A DNA stretch of 49,111 bases from Cyclobacteriaceae bacterium (GTDB lineage: Bacteria; Bacteroidota; Bacteroidia; Cytophagales; Cyclobacteriaceae). Below are positions 16,124 to 24,727 of the stretch, one piece after another; the stretch's first letter is position 1; each line of letters opens with the position of its first letter. The notes below the pieces were generated by a model, which saw only the letters and a list, made by a program, of their open reading frames with translations, was not told the DNA's origin and ran no database searches. The DNA is taken from assembly GCA_029858965.1 (NCBI GenBank), contig JAOUDZ010000027.1, positions 1-49,111 on the forward strand, given 5' to 3'. Both the position numbers and the translations under genes were made by a program.

Positions 16124-17185
16124 ATGCGGCTTAATTATTGGTTTGAAATCATTTTTTTCATTTCATCTTCGGCTATTCCTTCGTCTGAAGTTAAGGCACG
16201 TGCATTGGCCGATAGTGACAAAGAAGTAGTATGCTTTGTGTACCATCGCGTCGGGGATTCGCGTTATCCGTCTACAAATATATCACAGAAGGATTTCGAA
16301 GCACATCTTGCCTATCTTGTTAAAAATAATTTCCAAGTCCTTTCCCTTGCCGATGCCCTGAAATATATAAAGTCAGACGAACCCGCAAGAAAAACTGTTG
16401 TCATCACCGTAGACGATGGCTACAAAAGTTTTTATATGAACGGATTGCCCCTTCTGAGGAAGTATGGACTCCCTGCTACGCTGTTTATTAACACAGAAAC
16501 CGTTGGTGGAGGTGACTATATGAACTGGTCGGAACTTATGACAGCAACGCAAAGCGGAATCGAAATTGGGAATCATACGCATACCCACAAGTATTTTTTA
16601 AATGAACCCGATGATTCGCGCTACACGTCTTTCAAGCAAGAGATAGTGTTAAGCCAGTCACTTATTTCAGAGCATCTTAAGGTATTGCCTAAAGTGTTTT
16701 CCTATCCCTATGGAGAATTCGATGTTGAAATGGAAAACATTGTGAGGCAGACAGGCTTTGTTGGTGCCGCGGCGCAAAATTCGGGGGTGATTTATTCGGG
16801 AACAAACCTGTACCGGTGTCCGCGATTCCCAATGTCCGAAGCATATGCAGCGCTGGATAAATTCGCTGAAAAGACTTCCATGAAAGCATTAAGAGTGATT
16901 AGCTCGTCTCCGGATAATTTGATAGGAATCCAAGATTTAAGGCCGGTGCTCACGTTGACGATCGATTATACTGATTTACGATTGTCGGCAATACAGTGCT
17001 TTGTACAAGGGAATGAATGCGAATATCAGATACCAGGTAAAACAGATAAAACGGCTACAATCACCTTGCAGTCTACCAAATCAATTGCTGGCCGGAGGCG
17101 AACTTTGTATACGGTTACTGTTCCGGATAAAGCCGGGAATTGGCACTGGTACAGTCGTCTTTGGATCAATGAGAAAGTACCATAA
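16124..17185 (+). CDS. Polysaccharide deacetylase (carbohydrate esterase 4) family protein
   Basis: The 353-residue protein starts with a hydrophobic N-terminus that looks like a signal peptide or anchor (about 1-20). The CE4 NodB domain spans about 35-230: YHRV at 40-43, TVDDGY at 95-100 with the catalytic base and metal Asp (97, 98), and GNHTHTH with metal ligands His151 and His155. The SYPYGE motif lies near residue 198. All key residues for metal-dependent N-deacetylation are present. Residues about 245-353 form a C-terminal beta-rich domain, possibly for carbohydrate binding. The YHRV start resembles PgaB-type deacetylases that act on poly-N-acetylglucosamine, but peptidoglycan is equally possible. 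It lies 5 bases after the glucosaminidase gene, which suggests coupled deacetylation and cleavage. Confidence 0.87.
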   Translation: MRLNYWFEIIFFISSSAIPSSEVKARALADSDKEVVCFVYHRVGDSRYPSTNISQKDFEAHLAYLVKNNFQVLSLADALKYIKSDEPARKTVVITVDDGYKSFYMNGLPLLRKYGLPATLFINTETVGGGDYMNWSELMTATQSGIEIGNHTHTHKYFLNEPDDSRYTSFKQEIVLSQSLISEHLKVLPKVFSYPYGEFDVEMENIVRQTGFVGAAAQNSGVIYSGTNLYRCPRFPMSEAYAALDKFAEKTSMKALRVISSSPDNLIGIQDLRPVLTLTIDYTDLRLSAIQCFVQGNECEYQIPGKTDKTATITLQSTKSIAGRRRTLYTVTVPDKAGNWHWYSRLWINEKVP

Positions 17186-17282
17186 TGCTCAGGCATGTGT
17201 TTATGTAATACCTTTTTATAGTTACCCGTGAAAGCTGCGATTTGTCGCGTCCAAGCCTTGGTAAACAGTCAAAGAGTCGTTT

Positions 17283-17642
17283 GTGATAGCTTGTATCTAT
17301 TATACCGACTGTATTCTTAACTTCATCCGGTTATATTTTCCGATGTTTTGTCCCTTTCTAAGTGCAGCAGGCGCATTAAAACAGCCTGCTGATCCTTCAA
17401 AAAGGAGTGAAGTAAAAATGAAGGGTAACCAGATTTTAGCCATGATTACGGACCCATCCAGCAAAGTTAAGACCGCTGAGCCATTCGAGCCTATGGGGAA
17501 ATTTGGTTCACATGAAGGTGTTGTAAAAGAGTTTACCGCTGAAAGGGAAAGCCGCGGGGCGTATCTCAAAACCACGAATGACGATTTGCCAACCCGTGCC
17601 AGCGCACGCGATTTGGGCAGCAGGTTAACTTTCTGTAAATAA
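17283..17642 (+). pseudogene. Probable remnant of a DinB-family gene
   Basis: The open frame of 119 codons starts with GTG, or with ATG at 17343. Residues about 27-102 resemble the middle of Bacteroidota DinB-superfamily proteins: ADPSKRSEV, ITDPSSKVKTAEPFEP and EFTAERESRGAYLKTT match the phrase order I recall for that family. The metal-binding N-terminal part and the C-terminal half with the usual final His are absent. The frame ends in unrelated residues (RASARDLGSRLTFCK), and I could not find the missing end in another frame downstream. The DinB fold normally needs about 150-180 residues and three His ligands, so this fragment is very unlikely to work. It may be a decayed gene, or a short unrelated protein if the likeness is weak. 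Confidence in the DinB origin is moderate. Confidence 0.5.
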
Positions 17643-17699
17643 AAAGAGGGGATAACGGGCTGTTTTGCGCTTCTGCGCGCTAGGAATAAAGAAATGTTG

Positions 17700-17707
17700 T
17701 AAATTTG
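17700..17707 (+). promoter_or_regulatory. Candidate -7 box (TAAATTTG) for the cold-shock-domain gene
   Basis: The octamer is an exact match to the Bacteroidota -7 consensus TAnnTTTG, 85 bases before the ATG at 17793. No well-spaced -33 TTG box was found. If used, it gives an untranslated leader of about 80 bases, a length often seen for cold-shock mRNAs. Confidence 0.35.
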
Positions 17708-17792
17708 TGCTTTCCTTCCTTTTGCGCGTAATCACAGTCGATTGGAATGAAGTAAATGGAGAAATCAGAAACTAACCAAGCTAGGTAAAATC

Positions 17793-18245
17793 ATGGGTAA
17801 ATCACAGGAGACATGGAATAAGAAGGAAACGGAGAAGAAGAAGCAGAAAAAGCGGAAGGATAAAGAGCAGAAAAAGGAAGAGCGCAAGGCCAACGCCAAG
17901 GACGGAAGGAATTTAGATGAGATGCTGGCCTATGTTGATGAAAATGGAAATATTTCATCAACGCCGCCTGACCCGACTAAAAAACAAAGAATCAGAGAGC
18001 AAGACATTCAAATAGGCGTTCCGAAGCAAGAAAATGTTAAGCTTGATATCCTCAGAACAGGAATTGTAACTTTTTTCAACGATTCCAAGGGTTATGGTTT
18101 TATCAAAGATCTGGAAACAGAGGAGAGTATATTTGTGCATGTCAACGGCCTCATAGATCAAATAAAGGAAAACAACAAGGTAAACTTTGAAATCGAAATG
18201 GGGCACAAGGGCCCTAATGCGGTGAAGGTAAAATTGGTACATTAA
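17793..18245 (+). CDS. Cold-shock-domain protein with basic N-terminal extension
   Basis: The 150-residue protein ends in a classic cold-shock domain (88-150) with RNP1 as KGYGFI (99-104) and RNP2 as IFVHV (113-117), the aromatic face that binds single-stranded RNA and DNA. It is about twice the length of CspA. Residues 1-45 are extremely rich in Lys, Glu and Arg, probably a helical or disordered tail that can add non-specific nucleic-acid contacts. Residues 45-85 are a linker. This extended form is common in Bacteroidota and is thought to act as an RNA chaperone in the cytoplasm. The gene appears monocistronic, with two small hairpins after it. Confidence 0.92.
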   Translation: MGKSQETWNKKETEKKKQKKRKDKEQKKEERKANAKDGRNLDEMLAYVDENGNISSTPPDPTKKQRIREQDIQIGVPKQENVKLDILRTGIVTFFNDSKGYGFIKDLETEESIFVHVNGLIDQIKENNKVNFEIEMGHKGPNAVKVKLVH

Positions 18246-18301
18246 TCTGCCCGACTTCAGCATCGGCTATTGGCGCAGGGAATTAGTTCATTTTGAATTC
18301 A

Positions 18302-18341
18302 GAACCCTCAGGTTCAAACAAAGAATCGCGCCTGAACAGGC
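18302..18341 (+). terminator. Two small stem-loops downstream of the cold-shock gene
   Basis: GAACC-CTCA-GGTTC (18302-18315) and GCCTG-AA-CAGGC (18330-18341) are perfect 5-base dyads 57 and 85 bases past the stop. Neither has a proper T-run, so termination here is a guess. Confidence 0.3.
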
Positions 18342-18487
18342 TCACATTATTTCTTACGACTATCGCAATTATTACTAATTTTTGAGTAATTCCTACAAAA
18401 GCGACCGCACTTAGACAAATACCCTCTCACTGGAAATAAAAAATTGTGGAAACAGGCATAAAGGCATCCGCCTATTTTGCGCTGCGG

Positions 18488-18631
18488 CTAGTCCAGTGAT
18501 TGGACGGTAACCCAATAGCGATAGGCCACCAAAATCTTGTCAATTTTGGATAGCTTGTTAATATCTCGTTTGCTGTACCGGGGAAGGATTATTTTGTTTA
18601 TTCTGGCCAATACTCTGAAGACGAATCTCAT
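18488..18631 (-). CDS. Small conserved basic protein of 47 residues, function unknown
   Basis: An ATG at 18631 opens a 47-codon frame ending in TAG at 18488. The product starts MRFVFRVLARINKIILP and ends YRYWVTVQSLD. It resembles short proteins I recall from Cytophagales and Flavobacteriia genomes, with a pattern of a hydrophobic/basic start, LP-x-YSKR-, a K-rich middle and a final YWVT---LD. It has nine Arg plus Lys in the first 26 residues and no signal peptide or membrane segment long enough to anchor it. No function is known to me. It stands alone on the minus strand in an otherwise empty 810-base gap, convergent with the cold-shock gene. No strong ribosome-binding site precedes it, as is usual in this phylum. 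Confidence 0.65.
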   Translation of the reverse strand: MRFVFRVLARINKIILPRYSKRDINKLSKIDKILVAYRYWVTVQSLD

Positions 18632-19055
18632 GGCAAGTTTGTTTGGTAAGTTGAATCATGTCATGCGTGGTCGTGAATGATGGCGCCAGTAACGAATTCC
18701 AGCGATGTAGTAACGGAAATTTCCCACCAACACAATATACTGTTAAATCCATCCCGGCGCAATAGTAATAGCATGCACTGGACTAGCTTCCATGCGAGAG
18801 GTGCGGACTGCCTGGTCAGTGGTGCCACTATTTATTATGAATCTAATTTCCATTGTTTGACCGCGCTCCCGCGAAAAAAATTGAATAGGTTCATCAATTC
18901 GCGACGCGGAAAGGCACACTACTTTTTGTACTGGAACGAGCTTTTGATTGCATTCAGCTGAAAACTATTTATGAATTGTTTAAATTGGTAATCTGCTGAT
19001 AACTATAAACATGATTGTTTATGTGATCCTTCAATTCCGGTGATAATAATGGGCA
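18632..19055. other. Intergenic region without a supported gene
   Basis: This 424-base stretch lies between the 47-residue minus-strand gene and the plus-strand DUF1801 gene, so it should hold both promoters. A 94-codon forward frame at 18677-18961 has no recognisable features and is taken as chance. No repeat or hairpin stands out. Confidence 0.45.
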
Positions 19056-19481
19056 ATGATGAATACCACCAGTGTGAAAAAGTCGGTCGATGATATAATT
19101 CTTGCGCTTCCGCGCGATGAGCAACGTATAGTGAAAATGCTCCGTGCACTGATATTGGAATGCCTCCCATACATAACAGAGAAAAATAACTATGGAACTC
19201 CATTCTACACGCGTAACAGAATGATGTTCTTTATTTGGCCACCGAGTATTTATTGGCGCGGCAACAGCGTTAAGTCGGCGTCAAAGGGCGTAACATTTGG
19301 ATTTTGTCAGGGTAATCTGATGAGCAACGACGATGGCGCATTGCTTGCAGAAGGCCGAAAGCATGTTTACTGCATGTACATTAAACATGCAAAGGAGATT
19401 GATGAAGCTAAAATTCGCGCGCTCATCTTTGAAGCGGATTTGATTGATCAACAATTCAAAAAGAGAAGGGTAGCTACATAG
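19056..19481 (+). CDS. DUF1801-domain protein
   Basis: The 141-residue protein has the layout of the DUF1801/YdhG-like family: an N-terminal helical part (VDDIILALP, then LRALILECLP), the central NYGTPFYT motif typical of the family (usually YGxPxY), a beta-strand region with MMFFIWPPSIYW, and a C-terminal helix that ends in basic residues. There is no signal peptide, so it is cytoplasmic. The biochemical role of the family is unknown; a related fold is seen in the frataxin-like YdhG. Two ATG codons stand side by side (19056 and 19059); I used the first. The GNAT gene starts 26 bases after the stop on the same strand, so they may form an operon. Confidence 0.82.
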   Translation: MMNTTSVKKSVDDIILALPRDEQRIVKMLRALILECLPYITEKNNYGTPFYTRNRMMFFIWPPSIYWRGNSVKSASKGVTFGFCQGNLMSNDDGALLAEGRKHVYCMYIKHAKEIDEAKIRALIFEADLIDQQFKKRRVAT

Positions 19482-19507
19482 GATGTTAAACTTTGAATAA
19501 CGGCATC

Positions 19508-20005
19508 ATGAATATCGTGCTCGTCCCGATAAAAGAACTGCTAGCCGATAACGGCGAGTTTATGGTCAATCCGGATTGTCAGGAGAGTTTGCAGATGTCT
19601 GTAGCGTTCTACGCAAGTATTGGATATCATCCACCATGGATTGGCTATTATGCAGGCATTAACGGGAGCTTGGTTGGAATGGCAGGTTTTAAGGGGAAAC
19701 CAATAGATGGGAGAGTGGAAATAGCCTATGGTACTTTTCCCTCCTTCCAGAACCAGGGAATCGGAACTGCGATTTGCCAGAAGCTCGTGCAATTGGCCCA
19801 GGAAACAGTACCGTCTGTCCACATTATGGCAAGAACATTGGCAGAAGAAAATTATTCAACAAAAATTCTGAGGAAAAACGGCTTTGCATGGCAAGGAAAT
19901 GTCATTGACAAGGATGATGGCGAAGTTTGGGAATGGGAATACAAGGAAGCATCAAAACCAACTGAAGGAAAGGAAGCCAGCGCCCGCGGCGGATCACCTG
20001 ATTGA
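19508..20005 (+). CDS. GNAT-family N-acetyltransferase
   Basis: From the ATG at 19508 the product is 165 residues; an in-frame TTG at 19493 would add five. The GNAT fold is visible: strand SLVGMAGFKGKP (54-65), a strand EIAYGTFP (71-78), and the acetyl-CoA pyrophosphate loop QNQGIGTA (81-88) that fits Q/R-x-x-G-x-G/A. A later strand/helix with EENYSTKILRKNGF is the motif B region found in RimJ/RimL-like members. The enzyme should transfer an acetyl group from acetyl-CoA to an amine; the acceptor cannot be told. The last 15 residues are low in structure (KPTEGKEASARGGSPD). Probably cotranscribed with the DUF1801 gene. Confidence 0.87.
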   Translation: MNIVLVPIKELLADNGEFMVNPDCQESLQMSVAFYASIGYHPPWIGYYAGINGSLVGMAGFKGKPIDGRVEIAYGTFPSFQNQGIGTAICQKLVQLAQETVPSVHIMARTLAEENYSTKILRKNGFAWQGNVIDKDDGEVWEWEYKEASKPTEGKEASARGGSPD

Positions 20006-20109
20006 AACCGTTCAGTCCACCGTCAGTGAATCCGGTAGCAGCCGAGGATGCCAATCTGTACTTCTCAATTCGTTCAAAGGCTACGTCGCAATGAAGAAAC
20101 GTTGAAATA

Positions 20110-21438
20110 CTACTCCTGTTGGATGCCAAACATACTGCTCAATGCAAACTTGCCGACTCGTTTTCCCTGCACAATGCCGTCTTCGCATGCGTCGCGAAAA
20201 TGAATTCCGCCATAAAGGCGTGAGATAGCCGCTTCGTCAGAGGCTTCGTAGAAAGAATTAAAATCTCGTGCAGGCAACCCAAAGTATATTTCAGAAGTGT
20301 CTGTAAAACTGAAATTGTCACCAAGCAGAAAGGTTAACACCACAGCGGCAGAAGCAGATGCCACACTGTGACCACTGGTATATTCCGGAAATGGCGGTGT
20401 TTGAAGTATAGGTCTCCAGGACGGGTCGATCATTTTATTAATTGCCGTCTCGGGGCGTATACGGTCGCTTGCATATTTCTCTTGCCAGCAACTAATAAAA
20501 GCATCGTGCAACGTCAGGGCCACCATGGTATGGATCAGGATTGCGGAGTCCAGGGATACATCCGCTTTCTTGCAAGCTATTCCCGCTATCCCCATCCAGT
20601 GACCACCCGGCGAAATCTTTTTCAGTCCAATGGCCATATGTCCGGAGTACGTTACCGCGAACGGATTACAGTCCCAGAAGTTTGCTACTGCTTTGTCCTC
20701 GTCCTGGATGTTCAAAACCACGTCATAAACTTCTTTCAATTGCCTGTAGAACGAACTTGTTGTGTCTTTACTGAAAGCTGCCGGAGGAGCCGGTGAAAAC
20801 TGATTTGCGGAGTCCAGGAAAAAAGGACGTATTGTTTCCCACTTGGGTTCAATAGCGCCCATGTATTCGGGAGGTGTAGGGTACCAACGGCCTTCTTCTT
20901 TACTGGGTGTATACCGCGTATAGGTACTTAGCTTATTGTACCCGTCGGTTTTTGCATACGCTATAACTTGCTGCGCAATTTCAGTGGCAAACCATTTTTG
21001 CTCCTCCAGATCTCGCCTTGAAATCTTTTTATTTTTCCTGAAATAATCTTCAAGCGCATGTTGCTTTTCTTCAAGGAGTGCACCGGAGGGCATAATATAA
21101 CGGCCCACCTGGAGCATAGCATAGTTGGAGCAGAAGGAAAGATTGAAGTTCTTGGGAGGAGAAGGGGGCTTGATTCCCGGGTTTACATTCAGTCTATCGT
21201 TTAGATCTTGCAGCTGAAGCCGGCCAAAAAAAGCGACTTCATAGGCGCCCAACAAAGCATAGGCATAAAATCGGCTTGCTGCCGGTGGATTGGCGACATC
21301 GTGCAACATTACTTCCGACAGATTAAAGACATTGTCCGCCAACATCTGTAATTCCTCCTGATGGCGCTGCGACTTCTGTGAAAACAGGTTTATAGCAGAA
21401 AATAATAGGGCCGATGTGATCAGTGAAACGATTCTCAT
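20110..21438 (-). CDS. Vanadium-dependent haloperoxidase / PAP2-superfamily enzyme
   Basis: The 442-residue protein has a signal peptide (about 1-20, ending near LFS-Q) and a helical PAP2 domain in the C-terminal half. The complete vanadate/phosphate pocket of the VCPO group is present: Lys321 and Arg328 in KYASDRIRP, Ser355-Gly356-His357 in TSGHS, and Arg407 with His413 in SRLYGGIH. The Lys-to-Arg spacing of 7 and Arg-to-His spacing of 6 equal those of fungal vanadium chloroperoxidase (K353/R360, R490/H496). The family oxidises halides with peroxide or acts as an acid phosphatase; which applies is not decided by these residues. The signal peptide puts it outside the inner membrane. Its ATG is one base after the stop of the large FG-GAP gene, so both come from one mRNA. 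Confidence 0.9.
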   Translation of the reverse strand: MRIVSLITSALLFSAINLFSQKSQRHQEELQMLADNVFNLSEVMLHDVANPPAASRFYAYALLGAYEVAFFGRLQLQDLNDRLNVNPGIKPPSPPKNFNLSFCSNYAMLQVGRYIMPSGALLEEKQHALEDYFRKNKKISRRDLEEQKWFATEIAQQVIAYAKTDGYNKLSTYTRYTPSKEEGRWYPTPPEYMGAIEPKWETIRPFFLDSANQFSPAPPAAFSKDTTSSFYRQLKEVYDVVLNIQDEDKAVANFWDCNPFAVTYSGHMAIGLKKISPGGHWMGIAGIACKKADVSLDSAILIHTMVALTLHDAFISCWQEKYASDRIRPETAINKMIDPSWRPILQTPPFPEYTSGHSVASASAAVVLTFLLGDNFSFTDTSEIYFGLPARDFNSFYEASDEAAISRLYGGIHFRDACEDGIVQGKRVGKFALSSMFGIQQE

Positions 21439-21439
21439 T

Positions 21440-24400
21440 TCAATTTAATTTATAGGTCTGTACGCCAACGTTGTTAATGCCCACCAACAGATACAGGTCT
21501 CCATTGACCTGAATTACGTTCATCGCCTTCGCGTCTCCTGTTAAGGCCAAGCCTGACTTTTGCTGTGAGATGTAGGTGAAGTTACCTTTGCCATCGCCTT
21601 CAAATAGTTGTCCGAAGTTTGCATCTATTACACCCATTCGGATGCGGATCGAGCTTTGGTTGCCACCAAGCAAAATGTCCATATTTCCGTCTTTGTTATA
21701 ATCAATCAACGTAAGCGCATAAATAGGAGCAAATTGGGCGGCAGCAGGCAGTGTGTGTGGAATAAATTTGTTTTGCCTGTTCTCCAAATAGATAGTTTCC
21801 AGGGTAGTCGCGTGCATCTCGCCGGCGTCTTTGAGCTCACTGGCAGAAAAAATATTGTTCAGTTGGGCGGTGGCATACGATGCATAATCGGTGTACTTGC
21901 TTCGCATACTGTAGAGTTGATCCAACAATTCATCGCGACTCGGGAACGGATAGGGTTTACCCTGAATATACTGGGAAAGAATTGGATCGATCGAACCGTT
22001 GTTGTCAAAGTCCTTGTATACAAGCGTGATGGGCTCTGTGGGACTTGCCCGGAGTTGCGTATTTAAACCCAGGTTGCCAACAATAATATCATCATCGCCA
22101 TCATGATCAAAATCATGAATGATCATCCTGTTCCATAAGCCGGTCAATGGTGCTTCAAAGTATGCATTTGTGGCGCTGGTCAGATTTTTTCCCTGATTAT
22201 TCAGAAAAACTTCAATGGCCATGAATTCGCCAACTACGACAAGATCTTCCCACCCATCTCCATTGACGTCGATCCATTTTGCATCCGTGACCATACCGAT
22301 GTGAGATAGCGTCATGGCTTTCGATGGCGCGATATTTTCGAACCGGCCACCGTTGTTTTGGAGCAGGAAACTTTCCGGTATGACCGGATATTTACCGGGG
22401 ATTACACGCCCGCCGACAAACAGGTCAAGATCGCCGTCATGATCAAAGTCGGATGCGGCAATACAAGACTTGCTGACCAGCATTTTTGGTAGGGCATCAG
22501 CTGATAGTTTAAATTGGCCGGTACCATTGTTAAGATAGAGCCTGTCCTGCAAAGCCTTATCTGCTTCTGTATAATCGTTGTACCCCCCGCTTACGATATA
22601 CAAGTCGAGATCACCGTCCCCATCGGCGTCAAGGAAAAGTGCATCGGCATCCGTATACAGTTTATTGAAAGATTCAGCAACAGATTCTTCAAATTGCCCG
22701 TGGCTATTCTGAATGAATATTTTACCGGGGTTCCCCTGGGCGCCACCTACGAAAGCATCGAGTCTTCCATCATTATTTACATCACCTGTGGCCATGATGG
22801 GGCCACATGTTGTGAGCATCGACATTAATAGCGGTTGTCGCTTGAAATCATTGTATCCTTCTTCAGCATGCACATAGGGAATGATGGGCTCCATTCTGGA
22901 GAAAATGGTTGCGATTGAAGGTGCTGGCAAAACGCGGCGTTCCACCGCAGACCCTTCCGTTATTTTCAGGAGTTGGTCTGCTTTAACATTGCGCAGCGTA
23001 ATCTCCTCACCGGATAGCCAGGTGATTTTCAAAGAATCGACCAGATTCGATGTTCCCAGCCCGATGTGTACGCGGTCGCTAACGGTGGATTGAAAACCAC
23101 GAGTAGACACATGTTCCATGTATTGTATTTTACCTTGCGCATACACCCTGACTTTAGCACCTGTTGCTTTTGAATTTTTTCCCTTTCCCGCCAGCGTCAA
23201 CTGGAGATAATGTTTGTCAGGATTTCTTTCACGTGTATAGTTCCGGTAGACGGAAGCCGTTTTGTTTTGGTTATTAACAATAATTTCAAGATCGCCGTCA
23301 TTGTCAAGGTCCGCGTAGGCAGCACCGTTAGAAAAGTTATTTTCTTTAAATCCCCATTCCGCACTCTTGTCTGAAAATGTCAAGTCACCGTTGTTCTTGT
23401 ACATGTAATTGTGTACCGGAGTAGAAGTCATCGTGTTAACCAGGTGAAATGTATCCGGCTTTACGTTTTCTTTTGCCTTTTGAAAGTAGTAATCACCTTT
23501 GTATTTCAGAAAATCCCGGTTGGTATAATCCCGGTAATAACCGTTTGTGATAAAAAGATCTTTCCATCCGTCATTGTCATAGTCAGCGATCAAGGGTGCC
23601 CAACTCCAATCCGTTTTGGAAATACCTGAGAATTGCCCGATTTCGCTGTAGGTTCCATTACCATTATTCAGATGGAGCATATTGCGCATATTTTGAAAAT
23701 AGAAATCATTCAGTACCATTAAGGCGAAGTGCTCGTAGTTTTCGGGGCCATACAACAGTTTTTGTCTTTTATTGTCCTCTGGCAGCATGTCGACCGTAAA
23801 GATATCTGGCCATCCGTCATTGTTGATATCATTGACATCGTTTCCCATGGAGAAGTAGGAAATGTGCTGTACGTATTCCGTCATCCGATCGGTAAATGTG
23901 CCATCGTGGTTATTAATGTAGATATAATCTGGCTCTACATAATCGTTGGAAACATAGATGTCCGGCCATCCATCTTTGTTGATGTCGGCGACTGTAATGC
24001 CAAGGCCAAATCCAAGCGGGCTGCCTTTAATGCCTGCGTCCTCACTCACATCAATGAAATGCCCATTATCGTTTCTGAATAATTTGTCACCGGCGTAAGG
24101 ATGCCTGGTTTGTTTGGCCTTGGCATATTCAAACTCGCGTATAACGACCACGTTGTGATTCAGGAGATACATATCAAGGTCACCGTCAAGGTCATAGTCA
24201 AAGAAGGATGCGTGTGTAGTGTGCCCCGGATCATCCAATCCAACAGCAGCGGCCTTTTCGGTGAACGTCAGATCCCCATTATTCATAAAAAGTTGGTTCC
24301 TCCTTCGTTCAGGGTCTCCTTTTCCGGAGTAGCAAACATAGATATCCAAAAAACCATCGCCATCGACGTCGGCCATCGTGACGCCAGTTTTCCAGCCTGT

Positions 24401-24727
24401 TTTGCAGTCGACGCCAGCGGAGGTCGCAATTTCCTTAAATTTGAAGTCGCCTTCGTTAAGATAAAGTGCATTGGGCTTTACATTACCGGTGAAATAGATG
24501 TCATCCAGGCCGTCATTGTTAATATCACCGACTGCCACACCACCACCATTATAAAAGTATTCGTAGGTCAATACGTTCGACTTTGGGTTTTCTTCCAGGT
24601 TGTTTTTAAAGGTGATGCCGGTTTTCCTGGGTGACAAAGACTCGAACAACGAAAGCTGCTGGGCGCTCGTTTTTTGAAATATAAGGCATACTGCAATAGT
24701 CAATAAAACGGAAAGTGTAATTTTCAT
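21440..24727 (-). CDS. Large secreted FG-GAP/VCBS repeat protein with ASPIC/UnbV domain (CRTAC1-like)
   Basis: The 1,095-residue protein has a signal peptide (cleavage near TSA-Q, residue 22-23). At least a dozen FG-GAP/VCBS blades follow with DxDxDG-type calcium loops such as DINNDGLDD, DVDGDGFLD, DYDLDGDLD and DADGDGDLD. They form one seven-bladed propeller at about 55-480 and probably a second at about 620-1090. Between them, about 490-590, is an ASPIC/UnbV domain with NYTRERNPDKHYLQL, HVSTRGFQSTV and WLSGEE, the domain of cartilage acidic protein 1. No catalytic residues are recognisable; such proteins are thought to bind ligands or calcium on or outside the cell. It precedes the haloperoxidase gene in the same operon and is a paralogue of the protein at 26700-30005. 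Confidence 0.92.
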   Translation of the reverse strand: MKITLSVLLTIAVCLIFQKTSAQQLSLFESLSPRKTGITFKNNLEENPKSNVLTYEYFYNGGGVAVGDINNDGLDDIYFTGNVKPNALYLNEGDFKFKEIATSAGVDCKTGWKTGVTMADVDGDGFLDIYVCYSGKGDPERRRNQLFMNNGDLTFTEKAAAVGLDDPGHTTHASFFDYDLDGDLDMYLLNHNVVVIREFEYAKAKQTRHPYAGDKLFRNDNGHFIDVSEDAGIKGSPLGFGLGITVADINKDGWPDIYVSNDYVEPDYIYINNHDGTFTDRMTEYVQHISYFSMGNDVNDINNDGWPDIFTVDMLPEDNKRQKLLYGPENYEHFALMVLNDFYFQNMRNMLHLNNGNGTYSEIGQFSGISKTDWSWAPLIADYDNDGWKDLFITNGYYRDYTNRDFLKYKGDYYFQKAKENVKPDTFHLVNTMTSTPVHNYMYKNNGDLTFSDKSAEWGFKENNFSNGAAYADLDNDGDLEIIVNNQNKTASVYRNYTRERNPDKHYLQLTLAGKGKNSKATGAKVRVYAQGKIQYMEHVSTRGFQSTVSDRVHIGLGTSNLVDSLKITWLSGEEITLRNVKADQLLKITEGSAVERRVLPAPSIATIFSRMEPIIPYVHAEEGYNDFKRQPLLMSMLTTCGPIMATGDVNNDGRLDAFVGGAQGNPGKIFIQNSHGQFEESVAESFNKLYTDADALFLDADGDGDLDLYIVSGGYNDYTEADKALQDRLYLNNGTGQFKLSADALPKMLVSKSCIAASDFDHDGDLDLFVGGRVIPGKYPVIPESFLLQNNGGRFENIAPSKAMTLSHIGMVTDAKWIDVNGDGWEDLVVVGEFMAIEVFLNNQGKNLTSATNAYFEAPLTGLWNRMIIHDFDHDGDDDIIVGNLGLNTQLRASPTEPITLVYKDFDNNGSIDPILSQYIQGKPYPFPSRDELLDQLYSMRSKYTDYASYATAQLNNIFSASELKDAGEMHATTLETIYLENRQNKFIPHTLPAAAQFAPIYALTLIDYNKDGNMDILLGGNQSSIRIRMGVIDANFGQLFEGDGKGNFTYISQQKSGLALTGDAKAMNVIQVNGDLYLLVGINNVGVQTYKLN

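Noticed and set aside
18677-18961. 94-codon forward frame in the 18.2-19.0 kb gap
   Set aside because: Composition unlike a folded protein, no recognisable motif, and the region must carry promoters of both neighbours.
24101-24634. 177-codon frame antisense to the first FG-GAP gene
   Set aside because: It is opposite the repeated Asp/Gly codons of the propeller; similar antisense frames occur along all FG-GAP genes here.
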